From NCBI GenBank assembly GCA_018340805.1, contig JACMZG010001914.1, positions 27,714,063 to 27,778,062 of the forward strand: a DNA stretch of 64,000 nt, read 5' to 3'. The position numbers and the translations under genes were made by a program. A model generated the notes under the pieces. That model was not told where the DNA came from and searched no databases. It saw nothing but the letters and a program-made list of their open reading frames with translations. Origin of the DNA: Microvelia longipes (Eukaryota > Arthropoda > Insecta > Hemiptera > Veliidae). Position 1 is the first letter of the stretch; every line of letters starts with the position of its first letter. Below, one piece after another: positions 33,550-46,382 of the stretch.

Positions 33550-33778
33550 CCCTTTTCTTGGCACTTCTTCATGTGTGAGTTTATCGATCCATTCATGCAG
33601 TGGGCTAATTTTTCACCACTATTTGTGGATGGCTTTGAAGAAGTTGCCGGGTGATTCGTCGCTTGCAGCAGTTGTTCGACTGTCTCTTCAACAATCTCCT
33701 CTTGCTGTGGTTGGAAATGTGATCGCGGCTTTTTTTGTTTGCCCAGATCGATTTTTGACTCACACCAGCGGGGAATGC
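33550..33778 (-). CDS. Candidate coding exon of a host gene
   Basis: The minus-strand frame is open for 88 codons (33,812-33,546) in a patch clearly richer in GC than its surroundings. A splice donor GGG|GTGAGT lies at 33,549 and an acceptor-like AATGTAG lies just before 33,778. The product is hydrophilic: IPRWCESKIDLGKQKKPRSH, then a Gln/Glu-rich helix-like part (QQEEIVEETVEQLLQ) and a Ser/Thr/Pro-rich part. If the ATG at 33,812 is used it would instead be a first exon starting MILVLIILPNVG. I do not recognise the family. It appears only once in the window, which argues against a repeat. Confidence 0.4.
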
Positions 33779-33889
33779 CTACATTGGGTAATATAATGAG
33801 GACTAGTATCATAACAACAAGTTTGGTTTCATTATCATCCTTTATTTCATTATTAATTGTTTATACGATAATATTACATTGTAATAATA

Positions 33890-35260
33890 TCAATATTGTT
33901 AATACTATATATATTTACATGTATATAAATTACAATATTGTTTCTTCTATTATATTTTATTACAATGATTTGTTTCTTTTATTATTATTTATTTCAGATA
34001 TTGTTATTTCTTGCTTTTATATGCATTTATTTGTCTCTTTGTGGTTTTCAATATTGTTTTGTACAATTTTGTTTTAAGATAAATATTCAGGTATTGTGTA
34101 ATATTAGTCTTGGTGTTTGTAATATGCAGAATGGTCTTTATCAATTGCGGTGTTTAATAACTGTAATTTAGTAATTGTTTAAGTACTGTAATTATTGTTG
34201 TTTAATACTGGTAATCAGTGAATATTAGTCTTTTTAATCTGTTTAATGTAGTTTGGGTTTTAACTAGAAATATGTATTGTGTATGAATCGTCCTTGTTAA
34301 TATGTAATTATTATATTGTATTTTAAATAGTAAAATATTTGTGTTTTTTATATAATGTTTGGTGTTTAATGTGTAAAATATTTGGTGTTTTGTATTATGT
34401 GTTTATAACTTGTAATTGTGTTTTATAATAATGTCTTCTAATTATTGTGTTTTAATACTGTAATTAATGTATTGTGTTTTTTGTTTTAATGCAGTATTTG
34501 TATATAGTCTTGTGTTTTAATATTGTAATGTCTTTTAATTATTGTGTTTTAATACTGTAATTAATATTATGGTCTTTTTATTACTGGTTTTATAAATATT
34601 TGGGTTTTTATAATAAACGTATTAGTGTATTAAGTCTTTTAATACTGGTAATTAGTATTTGTATTTTTTAATAAGTAATATTCTTGTGTTTTATATAATG
34701 TATTGTGTATAATGTGTTTTAAGTAAATATTTGTGTTTTATATAATGTATTATGTGTTCATACTTATTTGTGTTTTATAATATGTCCTTTCTAATTATTG
34801 TGTTTTAATACTGTAATTAATGTATTGTGTTTAATGTCTTAATTATTGTGTTTTAATACTGTAATCAGTATATTGTCTTTTTATACTGTACTTTTATAAT
34901 AAATATTTGGGTTTTATGATAATTAGTATATTGTCTTTTCATACTGTATATTGTATTTTAATAGTAAATATTTGTGTTTTATATAATGTATTGTGTGTTA
35001 ATACTTTATTTGTATTTAATCTTTTTAATATTGTGTTGTGTATAATGTCTTTTAATAATTTATTACTGTATTTGTATGTAATCTTTTTAGATGTTTGTTT
35101 TAATAAGGAATTGTGTATAATGTCTTTTAATTATTGTGTTTTAATCTTGTTTTTGTATAACATCATTTTATTATTTTGTATTTTAATACTGTAATTGTCT
35201 TTTTATATTGTATTTTAATAATAAATATTTGTGTTTTATTGTTGTTTTATGTTTGTTAAA
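33890..35260. repeat. Degenerate T/A-rich tandem array
   Basis: GTGTTTTAATACTGTAATTA, TTTGTGTTTTATATAATGTA and AATGTCTTTTAATTATTGTG recur irregularly over about 1.35 kb with units near 60-70 bp. Hydrophobic frames of 67-112 residues across it are artefacts of this composition. Confidence 0.7.
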
Positions 35261-36545
35261 TAAAATAATTTTACCAGATATTTTGTACAGGGTTTTTTTA
35301 CCTACCTTTTCATAGGAATAGAAAAAACTTATTTATAATAGGGCCAGGATAAAAAAAGAACACCAATAAAAAATGAGTTTATCTACAAAATTATAACAAT
35401 AACAAATATTTGTGTTTTTAAACCCAATAAGACTAAGAGGATACAAGAGTTTTTACAACGCCACATTGCCTTTAATCAAAGAAATAATATTATTATCATT
35501 GTCTAGTCCTCCTGGCTTAAACACAAATACTTCTTTTACAATGTGTCACAATAAAACAAAGATAAGAATAAAAGCACCAAAGACATTAACAATATTTACA
35601 AAAAATGAAATATGACAAACAAAATTTGCTTTATCAATCAATTAATATTTGTGTTCTTAAAACACACAGAATAAAAAATAGAGGATGGAAGGATGCTTAA
35701 CTATCCAACCTATCTAAAATATATTAAATAACAACTTAAACAATTAACAAAGGTAACAATTTAAAAAACATGGTCAGGCTAGAATTAAAATAAGACTATA
35801 AATTAACTATAGCCTCAGTCTATGAAGGCAATAGTACAAATTTGATTTAAACAATTAGTTTCTTTTAAATGAGAAAGACATAAACATTTTTTAATTTCAT
35901 TTCATTATATTTTTTTTATTTATTTGCATCTATTAATTTTTTTAAATAAAATTGTTACCTTTATCTAACAAATATTGTTTTTAATAAGCCATCCTAATCT
36001 TAATACGTACTAATTGTACTTAAAACAGTATGTAATATCAGAATCCTAAGTCCAGAATAAATAAATTTTCTTATGACAGCATCAAGAACAACCTGCAAGC
36101 AAATAAAGAATGATAATAGTAGATTATTAAAAAGTACTCGTACTACCTGCTAAACCTAGGACTCTAAAAACTATTAATATTCTCACTCGAATAGTAGAGA
36201 CACAGTCATTAGCCAAATGAACTCTAATGTTTAACTAAGAGGAACAGCCAATGGGTTTATTAAGTAGTTTAATAAACTAGAGAGCGACGAGTTAAAAGCA
36301 TTTTATAAAACTCCCATATCATTTAATTTATCCATGTATAGGAGAAATAATTTTTCAGTGTTTCTCAAAGAAAAACTATTGTTTAAGCTTACTCTGTTAA
36401 TTACAGATGGAAGTGCTGAAATTATGAAGAATCATGAAAAGTCTTAGAAATTATAATAAATAGATTGATTATAATTTATAAAATTAGGAAAATTACAATT
36501 AGAAATTTGAAAAATCCAGGAAAGATGATACACGGAAAAATTAGG
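35261..36545. other. AT-rich DNA without a supported gene
   Basis: AACAAATATTTGTGTTTTTA near 35,400 echoes the preceding array. A 67-residue frame at 35,412-35,615 is not recognised. Nothing else can be assigned. Confidence 0.4.
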
Positions 36546-36550
36546 TTGTG

Positions 36551-36599
36551 ACCATAGAGTTCACAACTCTATGGTATGGTTCTGTACCATAGTACAGAA
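36551..36599. repeat. Two adjacent short hairpins
   Basis: ACCATAGAGTT-CAC-AACTCTATGGT (36,551-36,575) has perfect 11-bp arms with a 3-nt loop. TTCTGTAC-CATA-GTACAGAA (36,580-36,599) has perfect 8-bp arms. They lie just upstream of a LINE pseudogene. Confidence 0.8.
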
Positions 36600-36629
36600 T
36601 TTAAACCCTTCCTTTCGTTCCTGAGGACT

Positions 36630-38912
36630 CATATCACCCTACGTTGGACATAAGCCTCAACTTGGCTCGTCCTCACGAGACAACCAGCAAACTGAGTTCA
36701 GAATTACTCAGCTGAGATTACGTTTCACTCTACAGTGCTATTGCTTCTATTGACTTCTCTTCTATCTACAATTCTATGGATGTTGACTACTGCGCTCAGT
36801 ACATCACTGATCAAATTAATAATGCTATTAATCAACATGTACCTATTGTAAAATCTAAAAAGTCTAAATTTCCTCCTTGGTTTCCTGCTAAACTTCGATA
36901 CTACATTAATATGAAAAATATGTACTGTCGTAAATATAAGCGTACTGGTCGGCAGATTTATAATAATTTACATTCATTTTATCGAAGTTTATCAAAAAAC
37001 CAACTCATTCTTGATGACAAAGCTCAAAAAAGTACAGTAGACTCTTTTCTCAAGATGATCCTAGTCGTTTTGGCAACATGTACAAACTTTGCGTAATAAA
37101 TGTTGAAAATGTAATAAGTCAAATGATGCTAATGCCCCCCCCCCCCCGTGATGCTAACGTCGTTGATCCCGTGATGCTAACGATCCCTCAGATCAAGCTA
37201 ATTTATTTAATGATAGTTTTCAGACTGTGTTTGTTCAAAGTTCTATTTATGTTGCTCCCGTGTGCCCTCTTCCTATCCTCAATCCTGACGAGTGTATTAG
37301 TGTCGATTTTGTCACCAATGAGCAGGTTTTAGAAAGCTATCAATACGCTGAATGTCACGTACATCAGGTATGGATGGAATAGCTAGTTTCATCGTTAAAG
37401 GACCTCTCCAGTTCTAACTATTAATTGTCAATAAAAGTCTTTCCTGTATGACCTTTCCTTCTCTGTGGAAGTCCTCTGTAGTTGTGCCTGTTTTTAAGTC
37501 AGGTGACCGAGCTAGTTTGTCTAATTATTGTCCTTAAAGTGCTCGAACGTGTTGTGCATAATATTATTTCTCCTTTAGTCCTCTCCCCGATCCTAATCAA
37601 CATGGATTCCGTCCTCTCACTCGACAGTTACCAATCTTGTTTCTTTCTATCTAATATAAGTTCTTTTGTTTCTCAGCGTCTTCAGGCGATACTATTAACT
37701 AGACATGAGCAAAGCGTTTGATAAGGTTGATCATGGTATATTACTGTCTAAACTCTTTGAACAGTTTAATTTTTCTTTACTCTCATTCTTTGGCTTCAGA
37801 GTTAACTTAACAGGTAGATCTTGCTGCGTCCGAATAAACTCACAGTTATCACGTACTTACTATCTACTTCTGAGTACCTCAAAGGCTCTATTCTAGGGTC
37901 CTTTGCTTTTCCTACTCTTTATAAATGACTTAGGTGCAGGACTAACTAGTGTCTACGAGTTGTTTGCAGATGATTTTAGGATTTTCCACCCAATTTTAAA
38001 TTCCAACTCGCACATTGAACTTCAAGAAGATCTCGATCGTGTTCTGAACTGGGCACTGGCTAATAAGATGGGATTTAACCCTCGAAATCGTCTGTCATAT
38101 CTTACAGCAAATGTCAGAATGTTAGCGTGTTTACTTATAATTTATATGGGCTACCCTTGTCTTCAGTGAATACTGTGCGTGATTTAGGTGTTACCCTGAT
38201 AAGTAAGCTAAACTTCACCGAGCATGTATTGTCAAGAATTTCTGCTGCTACTCGCTCTCTCAATCTTATTCTTAATATTTGTCGTGGTCTTTCTCTTGAA
38301 TGTCTTTTATGCCTGTATAAGTCTTTGGTTCGTTCTTGCTGTTCCAGTTTGGAATGACATAGGTGTTACCTTGTCTGACCGCATTGAGTCCGTCCAATGT
38401 CGTTTTGTTCATATTGTTTATATTCGTTATTTGTATCGTCGTTGTTATTATTCTTATGAATCTATGTGTAGAGGATTAGGATTAGATTTGCTGAGCAGTA
38501 GAAGATCGGCTTATGAAGCAGTTTTTCTCATCAAGGCCTTATCTGAGAAGTATGTCAGTTCAGGATCAGGTCGAATTCTTAACCAGCAGTCGTAGAGCTG
38601 GTCGCCTATTGTATATTCGCTTATTATCCTCCTATCCCTCTTGTCCGTCTTGTTAGTGTTGTCAATTCCTACCTATCTCTCGTGATAATTTGTTTTACTT
38701 TCTGTACTTTATCCTCGTTCTGAATCTATTGGCTTGATTTTTATTTTTAAGTTACATAATTTTAATTTACGCTGTCTAGTCAATAAGGTTGTTCAATTTT
38801 ATTCTTAATTTTTAAATTTTTAATTATTATAATCTGTGTACTTATATGCAGAGATCCCAACTTGTGGTTTATCTGTTTAGGGGCTCTTCAAAATATAAAT
38901 AAATAAATAAAA
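36630..38912 (+). pseudogene. Non-LTR retrotransposon fragment (RT), decayed
   Basis: The EN-RT linker is readable at 36,776-37,096 (INQHVPIVKSKKSKFPPWF, a Lys/Arg/Tyr-rich helix). RT pieces follow in shifting frames: MSKAFDKVDHGILLSKL at 37,705, GPLLFLLFINDLG near 37,898, the catalytic FADD in YELFADDFRIF near 37,965, and VRDLGVTLISKLNFTEHV near 38,180. The 3' end carries an (AAAT)n tail at about 38,888-38,912. The 5' end is truncated before the endonuclease. The motifs fit the Jockey/CR1/I group. Numerous stops make it inactive. Confidence 0.82.
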
Positions 38913-40139
38913 TATTTAATGTATAATGCATGTTATGAATAGTAGGATGAATCATTTGTATTCACAGCTCTAATCTGCACTTAGCTAATGTTGTTGCCCA
39001 GAAACTTGAATATGGAAAGTATTTATGGTTTGCTTTCATTCATACCAAGGATTGTAATTTCCTAATTCCCTCCTCCACAATTAATTTAATTTACACTTAA
39101 TGTTAACTTAACTTGTGTATGTGGATAAGGCTTTGAATTGATACCAGGGGCATACCCCTATGATACCTATCAGGGCATGCGGGCACAGGCCTGCAGAGGC
39201 GAATTTGTAGGAGAAAAAAATTATAATTAATATACATATTTATAGGGCATGGAATATTTATGTAAAATATCATTAATTATCTCCTAAATACTTACGTATG
39301 ATCACTAAAGAGCAAGTAAAGAAAGTATGTGACTTTAAAATCGATAAAAGGAAGGAAATTTTTTCTGAATAATAATATTATGCTTAAATTTAATAATCTA
39401 AGACAAGTTAGAGCCTGAAGCCCCTCCCCCAGATATAAAAATTTGGCAAAAAAACCTACAAGCTTGGAAAATTTCCCAGCTTTGGAATGCTTGCTTTCTT
39501 AATCACTAATCTAGTTCTTAATCAAGTTTTCGGTTTATGCTTTATAATCAGATTTTCAATTAAAGAATATGTGCCTGTTTATTCATTATATGTTGTACAT
39601 AACTATGGTTGCACTTGCTTAATCATTACTGCACATTATGGACACTAATACAAAGGTCAATTAATTCCATTCCCTTTAAAAATCAAGGAATGTTGACTGA
39701 CAAGTAGAACTGTAACTGTTTCGACTATGAAGCATAAACCAAGAAAGAATTAGCTTCCCTTAATAAGCCCGAGAAAGAACTAGATTCGTGAGCAAAAAAG
39801 CAAGCATTTCAATCAAAATTTGTCCAGCTAGCGGACTTCCGTACCAAATTTGTTTTGTAAAAAGACTAAAAAAAATGATAAGGATGTTGAGGGCCAAGTG
39901 AATCCTAGAGTCAGCCATATTTGCTCTGGCTAAAGAGAGTGGATTATGACAGGTGAATAATGCCATTGCCCTTTTATTAAAGCAAGAGTTACTCAAAGTA
40001 GGCATTTTTTATTCACTGGTCTTGACTACCACTCAAACCCTATGACTGGGCCTCATGATAAATCAAGCTAAACAGCAATACGCAAAGAAAAATTGTCTCA
40101 CAGTTGTAAAACTGTTACTTAAGTTAATACTTAAGTTAA
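38913..40139. other. No supported gene
   Basis: Mixed AT-rich DNA. An 81-residue minus-strand frame at 39,760-40,005 (containing ANMADSRIHLALNILIIFF) has no recognisable domain. Nothing else was identified. Confidence 0.4.
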
Positions 40140-41250
40140 TAAAATTTAAATGCACTTTTTACTATTGTATACAGTTGTCCCTTGTAAATATATAGTTTAA
40201 ACTTCTAACTACAGTGTATCGTCAAGTATAAAAATCCCCAAGGTCATATGCATTTTGGGATCGGCCATCAGAGAAGCCGCTGCCAACCCTCTCTTGAAAG
40301 AGAAAAAAAATCCCTACTCCCATAACCCCTGTAGGAAATACCTCCTTCCCGCATTCGTTCACTTCGTTTGTGGTTCTTTGTGTTTATTATTTCCCTTCAC
40401 AATTCATTTTTTTCCACATTTGCATAATTCCTAAAATAATAAAACTACACCAAAGAATTGTAGAGAACATCGCCAAAGAAAACACGGTAACATAACCTGA
40501 TTTGTTTAAAGTTTTTCCCCGCTGCCTTTTTGTAGGGATTTTTTTTTTAGAAATCGGTGGTGCTAAACTGAGCTGTCAATATTTTAAGGTCGTCGATACA
40601 CTGTAAGAACTCCATAAATGATTTAAATGCACAAAGGGATTGTAAAAAAGACTTTAAGTGGTAGTGCATTAGGGCTAAACCCCTTTCCTTAATACTAATA
40701 ATGGTACTTCTTAGATAGATGACCCCTTTGTTTTATATTCATAAATCACAACATAATAATCGACAAGATTGATAAATAACAAATTAACACAAAAATTTCA
40801 GGGGTTACCTAACCTAAAGAAGTGTCCTAACAATATTAAACTACAAACAAATAATCACCTTTATAAGAGTTTCCAAATCAAATTAGATGTTCTCCAAACT
40901 CCAGCAAATACAGGTTGACGAGGAAACAAGAAATTACAGGATTCAGGTATCTGAGGTCATCCTCAACAAACAAACCCTCTCATAGTACCTCTTAGACAAC
41001 CTGAAACAAGATACTAAATATTAGAGGGTGCTATAGTTAATTACCAAGAGATTAACCCAGTCTCAGTTGAATTAGAGCAGAATAACTGTTATGGTTTGAC
41101 ATCAATTCAAATATAACTGCAACAGTTATCATTAGTTTTTAAGCTCGTATTCACTGACAACCTGGATATATTTATTATAAATATAAAAGACGGTTATGAA
41201 ACTAAACTTTAACTAAAAGGTAAACAGATCATCTAGAGGCAAATTAACCA
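40140..41250 (-). repeat. Inverted copy of the exon-like repeat region, with MITE
   Basis: Sequence at 40,690-41,220 is the reverse complement of the 20,820-21,300 and 21,780-21,870 regions, including the exon-like segment (40,850-41,010). Its version has replacements such as RYYER and frame breaks. Flanking 40,140-40,215 and 40,606-40,700 recur at 41,400-41,570, giving a local direct duplication. Confidence 0.7.
40212..40603. mobile_element. Tc1/mariner-like MITE with TA target duplication
   Basis: Perfect 10-bp ends CAGTGTATCG and CGATACACTG are flanked by TA on both sides (40,210-40,211 and 40,604-40,605). The paralogous sequence at 41,470-41,490 lacks the insert and reads straight through (CTTCTTACTAAGAACTCC), giving an empty site. 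The 392-bp element has no gene. Confidence 0.85.
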
Positions 41251-41399
41251 CTGAGAAGTAACCAACGATGAAAAAAATAATATAAAGTCCATAACCATTC
41301 AATATTAGACCCTATGTGACCAGAATACCAAAAAGCTTTACTAACAGAAACATTAAAAACAGTTATAAGGTTTATTTCCAGTTCGTATGAACCATTTAG

Positions 41400-41820
41400 T
41401 ATTCAGAAAAAATTTTAAATGCCCTTTTTATTATTGTATACAGTTGTCCCTTGTAAATATATAGTTTTAACTTCTTACTAAGAACTCCATAAATGATTTA
41501 GATACACAAAGGGATTGTACAAAAGACTTTAAGTGGTAGTGGATTAGGGCTAAACCCCTTTCCTTAATAATAATAATAATAATGTAAACAAATAATCACC
41601 TTTATTATGGTTTCCAAAACAAAGGAGTTTTCTCCCAAACCCTGGATAAGGAAACAGGGAATTTAATTATCGTTTCTCGGAGACCCCATCTCAAAATTCT
41701 TGAGCTTCTTTGGCAATCTGAAACAAGATAATGAGTGTTACAGGATTTAAGTTAATGCCTTAGATGTTCAGTCCTGCCTCTGTTGAATTAGGGCCTTAAT
41801 AATCAAGTGTTAAAAAGTTA
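41400..41820 (-). repeat. Second, more diverged copy of the exon-like repeat region
   Basis: 41,400-41,570 duplicates the flank of the 40-kb copy. 41,590-41,760 is a strongly diverged exon-like segment still bounded, on the minus strand, by TATCTTGTTTCAG and AAAGGTGATTATTTG. The reading frame is not conserved. Confidence 0.55.
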
Positions 41821-41821
41821 A

Positions 41822-43430
41822 ATGTTAAATGTGTTAAATTTCAAAAATGTGTTAAAAAGTAAAATGTTAAATGCGTTAAATTTCAAATTCCCAATGTTGA
41901 AAGAGAACATAGAGAATCTTATAATACCAATTACCCACATAGCTAAATCTAGTTTTGAACAAGGAGTATTTCCTGAAATATTTAAAGTATCAATTATACA
42001 TCCTATTCACAAATCAGGCCCAGTTAATGATCTTGCCAACTATCAACCCATTTCATTAGTATCTAATATAGCAAAAATATTAGAAAAAATAATGAAAAAG
42101 CAGCTCAATAACTTTTTACAAAAATATAATATAATATCAAAATGTCAATTTGGTTTTCAAAATAATCTTAACACTCAAGACGCCATTAACAGCGTAACAA
42201 GTTTTATTGCTGAAAGTTTAGATAACGGCCTAAAACCAATGGGTAATCTATAGATCTAGCTAAAGCATTTGATAGCGTCTCTCACAAAAAATTAATTGAA
42301 GCTTTGAGGAGAATTGGCATTTTTGGAGTTGTATTGAAATGGTTCGATAGTTATCTGAAGAATAGGATTTATAAAGTGAAACTTAATGACGTCATAGGTG
42401 ACAGTTACTCAGCCAAGTTTTCGATTCCACAAGGAACGGTCTTAGGACCATTATTATTTATTATATTTATTAATCCCGTCTTCCAAGTCATACATAATGA
42501 CTTAGCAAAAAATTTAAGTGATTCATCTAATGTAGATAATATGGTTAACATTAATAAATCGATAGTTGTTGGCTTTGCGGATGATTTAGTATATTTATGT
42601 GAAACTAACAATTGGGAAGAATCTAAGAACTTGGCAGAGAGACAAATTAATAAAATTAAATCTTGGCTAGACCAAAATTCTCTTACAATAAGCGTCAGAA
42701 AAACTTGCGCTATGACTTACGCCATACACTGGTCAACCCAGCCATCCCTAAACAAAATCAGAATTCATACAAACAAATGTCTATCTGAAGTCCCGTACAT
42801 CTGTCAGTGTCCTCATATAGACTGGGTTCAGACAGTCAAATACCTGGGAGTCACGATGGATAATTGTTTGAACTGGAAAACTCATATCAGTAACCTCAAT
42901 TCAAAACTACGAAAACTAATTTTTGTTTTTTCTAAATTAAGAAACATATTAAATATTAAACAAAAAATAACATTATATTATGGTTTGGCTGACTTTATAA
43001 TTCAGTAACTGCTTACTGGCCTGGGGAGCAGCTTGTGACACATATAAAGAACCTATATTCATAAAGCAAAAAGCGTTTATGAGAATAATACTGAATAAAG
43101 GCTCCACAGAGCATACTGAGCAACTGTTTAAACAACTTTCCATGATGACTCTTCAACACGCATTTAATTTTAAATGAATTATGGGCAAAAAAGAAGGTAA
43201 ACATGACTTACAAAAATAAATCATGATTTATTTACCAGAAGTTTAGCTAAAGGCCTCTATACTGTGAAAACTTGTAGAACTTCCTTTGCCCAAAGGCACT
43301 GGGCTTACCGAGCTGTTAACAAACTCCCTCCGGAATTACAAAACACTGACACTAAACTAAGCACTTTTAAGAAAAAACTTAAACATTATTTGTTAGAACT
43401 ATCCACTTGATTTTAAATTAATAATCTACT
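41822..43430 (+). pseudogene. Non-LTR retrotransposon RT fragment, 5'-truncated
   Basis: Frame one (41,822-42,253) covers RT motifs 1-2a (FKVSIIHPIHKSG, NYQPISLVSNIAKILEK, QFGFQ). A frameshift at about 42,255 precedes LAKAFDSVSHKKLIEAL. The 42,304-43,008 frame then carries IPQGTVLGPLLFIIFIN, the catalytic FADD (VVGFADDLVYL) and the thumb region YLGVTMDNCLNWKTHI. After a stop, C-terminal sequence continues in other frames to RHWAYRAVNKLPPELQ and FKKKLKHYLLEL near 43,405. It is less decayed than the 36.6-kb copy and from a different subfamily. The motifs fit the Jockey group. No poly(A) tail is evident before the next element starts. Confidence 0.85.
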
Positions 43431-43431
43431 A

Positions 43432-44340
43432 TAGTACGACACACGGCTAAAATCAATTGACAGCGCGCCAAAAATCTGTGAGGGAAAGAATTCTATTGGT
43501 TCAGACCGACCCCGCTCTTTCCCCCTCCACCTCATGCCAACCTCTGTATAAAAAAATACCTTTTTCGTAAATAAAATCATAAAAAGTCAACACTGGTTGT
43601 AAATATTTGTAACCTCGCGTCGCTTTTATTGTGCTCATTGATCTGTTTGATTTCGTTTCATTTCATTCCAATCTGTTCAATTCATCAAATTATTGCGAAG
43701 TTGTATTATGATCTGAGTGCCTATATTGACGCTTGGACATTAACGTATTCTCAAGTATTTCTTGCTATTTGAGTACAGCGCAGGTTCTGTGCTCTGTCAA
43801 CCAAAATACAGAATTTTTTTTTTGGAAATGTCATGTCTTCAATAGATGACAGTCTTGACTTTTTTAAGTCTTGAATGCATATTGTGTCATATTATTTTTA
43901 TAATATAAACAATACGCATCAAATTATACAAACTTGACACAAAAAGCAGTTTGTTTGGAAAAAAGTAATTATAGCTGACAATTATTTAAATCGTCAAACT
44001 TTTTATCGAAGAACTATTATGAATCCATTGCATTATGTAATTACAACTTAACTCTACTTAATTCATACTTCCCGAACAAAATTAAAGCAACACTTAGTTG
44101 GAAATGTATAAGATACAAATATTCCTTTTTAAAAAGTAAATAAATAATTTTTAAAAATAAAAAAATACGATATCAAATAAAAACAAATAATAAAATTCAA
44201 AACATAACCTGACTTTCAGTGTTGCCAGAGTAGGGAATTTTTTTGTTACATAAAAGAAGGGATTTTTTTACTAAAAAAAAGGGGTTGAAAGCATTGAGAT
44301 TTTGGCGGGCTTCAATTGATTTTAGCCGTGTGTCGTATTA
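43432..44340. mobile_element. TIR element, ACGACACACGGCTA family (long form)
   Basis: The left end TAGTACGACACACGGCTAAA and the inverse right end TAATACGACACACGGCTAAA share about 28 bp, continuing AATCAATTGA. TA flanks both ends. The 0.9-kb interior shows no transposase frame. Near 44,216 it contains GTGTTGCCAGAGTAGGGA, similar to the ends of another family seen at 52.4 and 62.0 kb, so it may be composite. Related short copies occur at about 45.1, 59.5 and 63.3 kb. Confidence 0.75.
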
Positions 44341-45128
44341 TAAATAAAATAAATATATAAAGAAGAATTAATAATAAGTATAAAACTATTTAATTTTATC
44401 ACCCCTCACACCATACTGAAAGCATGCAAGTATTATAAACTAAACTAATTACTATAAATATTAAAATAAAACCTCACGAATATAACACATAAATGAATAA
44501 TCAACAATACGAACTAATAACACTAAACTTAATTAATAATCTAGGATTTTAATAAAAATATAATATTACACATAAAACTATATCATAATTGTCAAAATAA
44601 ATAATAAATATAAGAATAATATAATATATTAATAAAAATAACAATAAAATATTAAATAATAGGAATATTATTAAAATAATTTTAAATATTTATATAAAGA
44701 TTCAATGTATGACTTGAAGCAATGTTGAATAAAATCTAGATGGTATGTATATCTGTTTAAGTATATTTCAATTAACTGTGAGGCTAAACAAGAGAAATGT
44801 AAAGAATTTAATTCTAACATTCAATTTATATCAACTGATTAAGTTATTTGCATAACTATTAACGTACTAATTTGCATCTATTGATGTCTTTACCTGTTTG
44901 ATTAGTTATGATTATAAGTTTTAAAACTATATATATAAAAAAATTTTCATGACAATACTAAAAAAATAATAATTGTGCACGATTGCTATTAAAATTATTC
45001 TAATTTTATTGAATTTTATACTAACAAAATATATGAACACGTATTTATAGCATTAAAACATAAAGAATTAATTGCAGGAGTCCAAGGAAAGAACATTCAG
45101 ACCACATGCAAATTATAAACCATCATTA
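44341..45128. other. AT-rich DNA, nothing identified
   Basis: Very AT-rich, with TAATAAATATAA-type low complexity around 44,400-44,700. No gene or repeat structure was recognised. Confidence 0.5.
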
Positions 45129-45331
45129 TAGTATACCACACAGTTATAATCAGTTGACAGCATGTGAAAATAATGTTGAGAAACCAATGGGGTTGATGCA
45201 ACAGTAGAAAATTATATCATTAAATAACTTCTCTGAAGAGAGGCTACAGAATTTTTAAATGTAAAAGTTGAAAATTAATTATTTTAACAAATCCACTGCC
45301 AACTGATTATTGTCATGTGTAGTACTATAAT
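45129..45331. mobile_element. Short MITE related to the ACGACACACGGCTA family
   Basis: TAGTATACCACACAGTTATA followed by ATCAGTTGACAGCATG at the left is matched in reverse by CCAACTGATTATTG and CATGTGTAGTACTATAA at the right. About 200 bp, no gene. Confidence 0.6.
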
Positions 45332-46024
45332 AACCCATACCCTCCATCTTTCTGTGTTTTACATAATTCACCATCTTTGATTAAGATAAATCAATCTCTA
45401 CATGTAACCACTACTCCCAATTTTTTGGCAATATGAGCCATAATATTACATCTGCTTCATAAGGCATCTAAACCCCTGTTCCATAAGTTTTGGCAATATA
45501 AGCGCTAATATTACATCAGCCTCAACAGCCCCCTGAACCCACCCGTTCCTAGCCTAATGTAAAAGTCCGTCCTTGATTCAAAAATTAATAATGATAAAAA
45601 ATGAGACTTATTAAATAACAAAGTCCAGGCCTCACTTTTCTCTTGATGTCTCTTTAAATGATTAGCTCTTCTACCAGTATCGGTCTTTCAAAGGTACAGT
45701 GCTCCTGCATCTGAAACAAAAATGAAACAATTAATCACAAGAAGGGGCAAAATAACAAGTTATTTATGAAAAGATCTAATAATTATTTTATGTAGTATTA
45801 TTTTATTAATAAAAATAATAACTGTTTACTTCAATTTAAGACATTAGGTAATTCAAGTTATTATGTCCCATCTATATAGAGATATTAAGAGCTCCCAACC
45901 TTATCTAAGGAATTTATGCCAGAAAATAATATTTCAGTAGCCCTATAAACCCTAATTTTTGGCAATTTTAGCCATAATATTATATCAGCTTTAACAGCCC
46001 CCTAAATCCCTAGTCCCTGATTTT

Positions 46025-46240
46025 TATTTATTTAATAGAACATCAATGGGCATAAGCCCTTTTTACATTAATAAAATATTTAAAAAAACAATTGCACAAA
46101 AAACCTTTATAAAAGTAGAAAAGAAAAAAAATATTTGCACATATTACAATAAACAGGTAAATATAAAATATAATAATCATAATACCAAAAAAATAAATAA
46201 AAGAAAATGAGGAAAAGAAAAGTTATCTGACCATAAATAT
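46025..46240 (-). repeat. Possible LINE 3'-end fragment
   Basis: ATTTATTTAATAGAACATCA followed by ATGGGCATAAGCCC and an A-rich tract resembles, in minus orientation, a LINE 3' UTR with its tail (compare the 3' end at 3,730-3,770). No coding part is left. Confidence 0.35.
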
Positions 46241-46246
46241 ATCTAC

Positions 46247-46297
46247 AATATTATATATATATATAATATATATATATATATATTATATAATATATAT

Positions 46298-46364
<67 letters not shown>

Positions 46365-46382
46365 GTATGTATGTATGTATGC
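46247..46382. repeat. (TA)n microsatellite
   Basis: TA run with AATAT breaks, passing into GTATGTATGTAT. Confidence 0.95.

Noticed and set aside
39760..40005. 81-residue minus-strand frame
   Set aside because: No recognisable motif, no splice or promoter context, and a length expected by chance.
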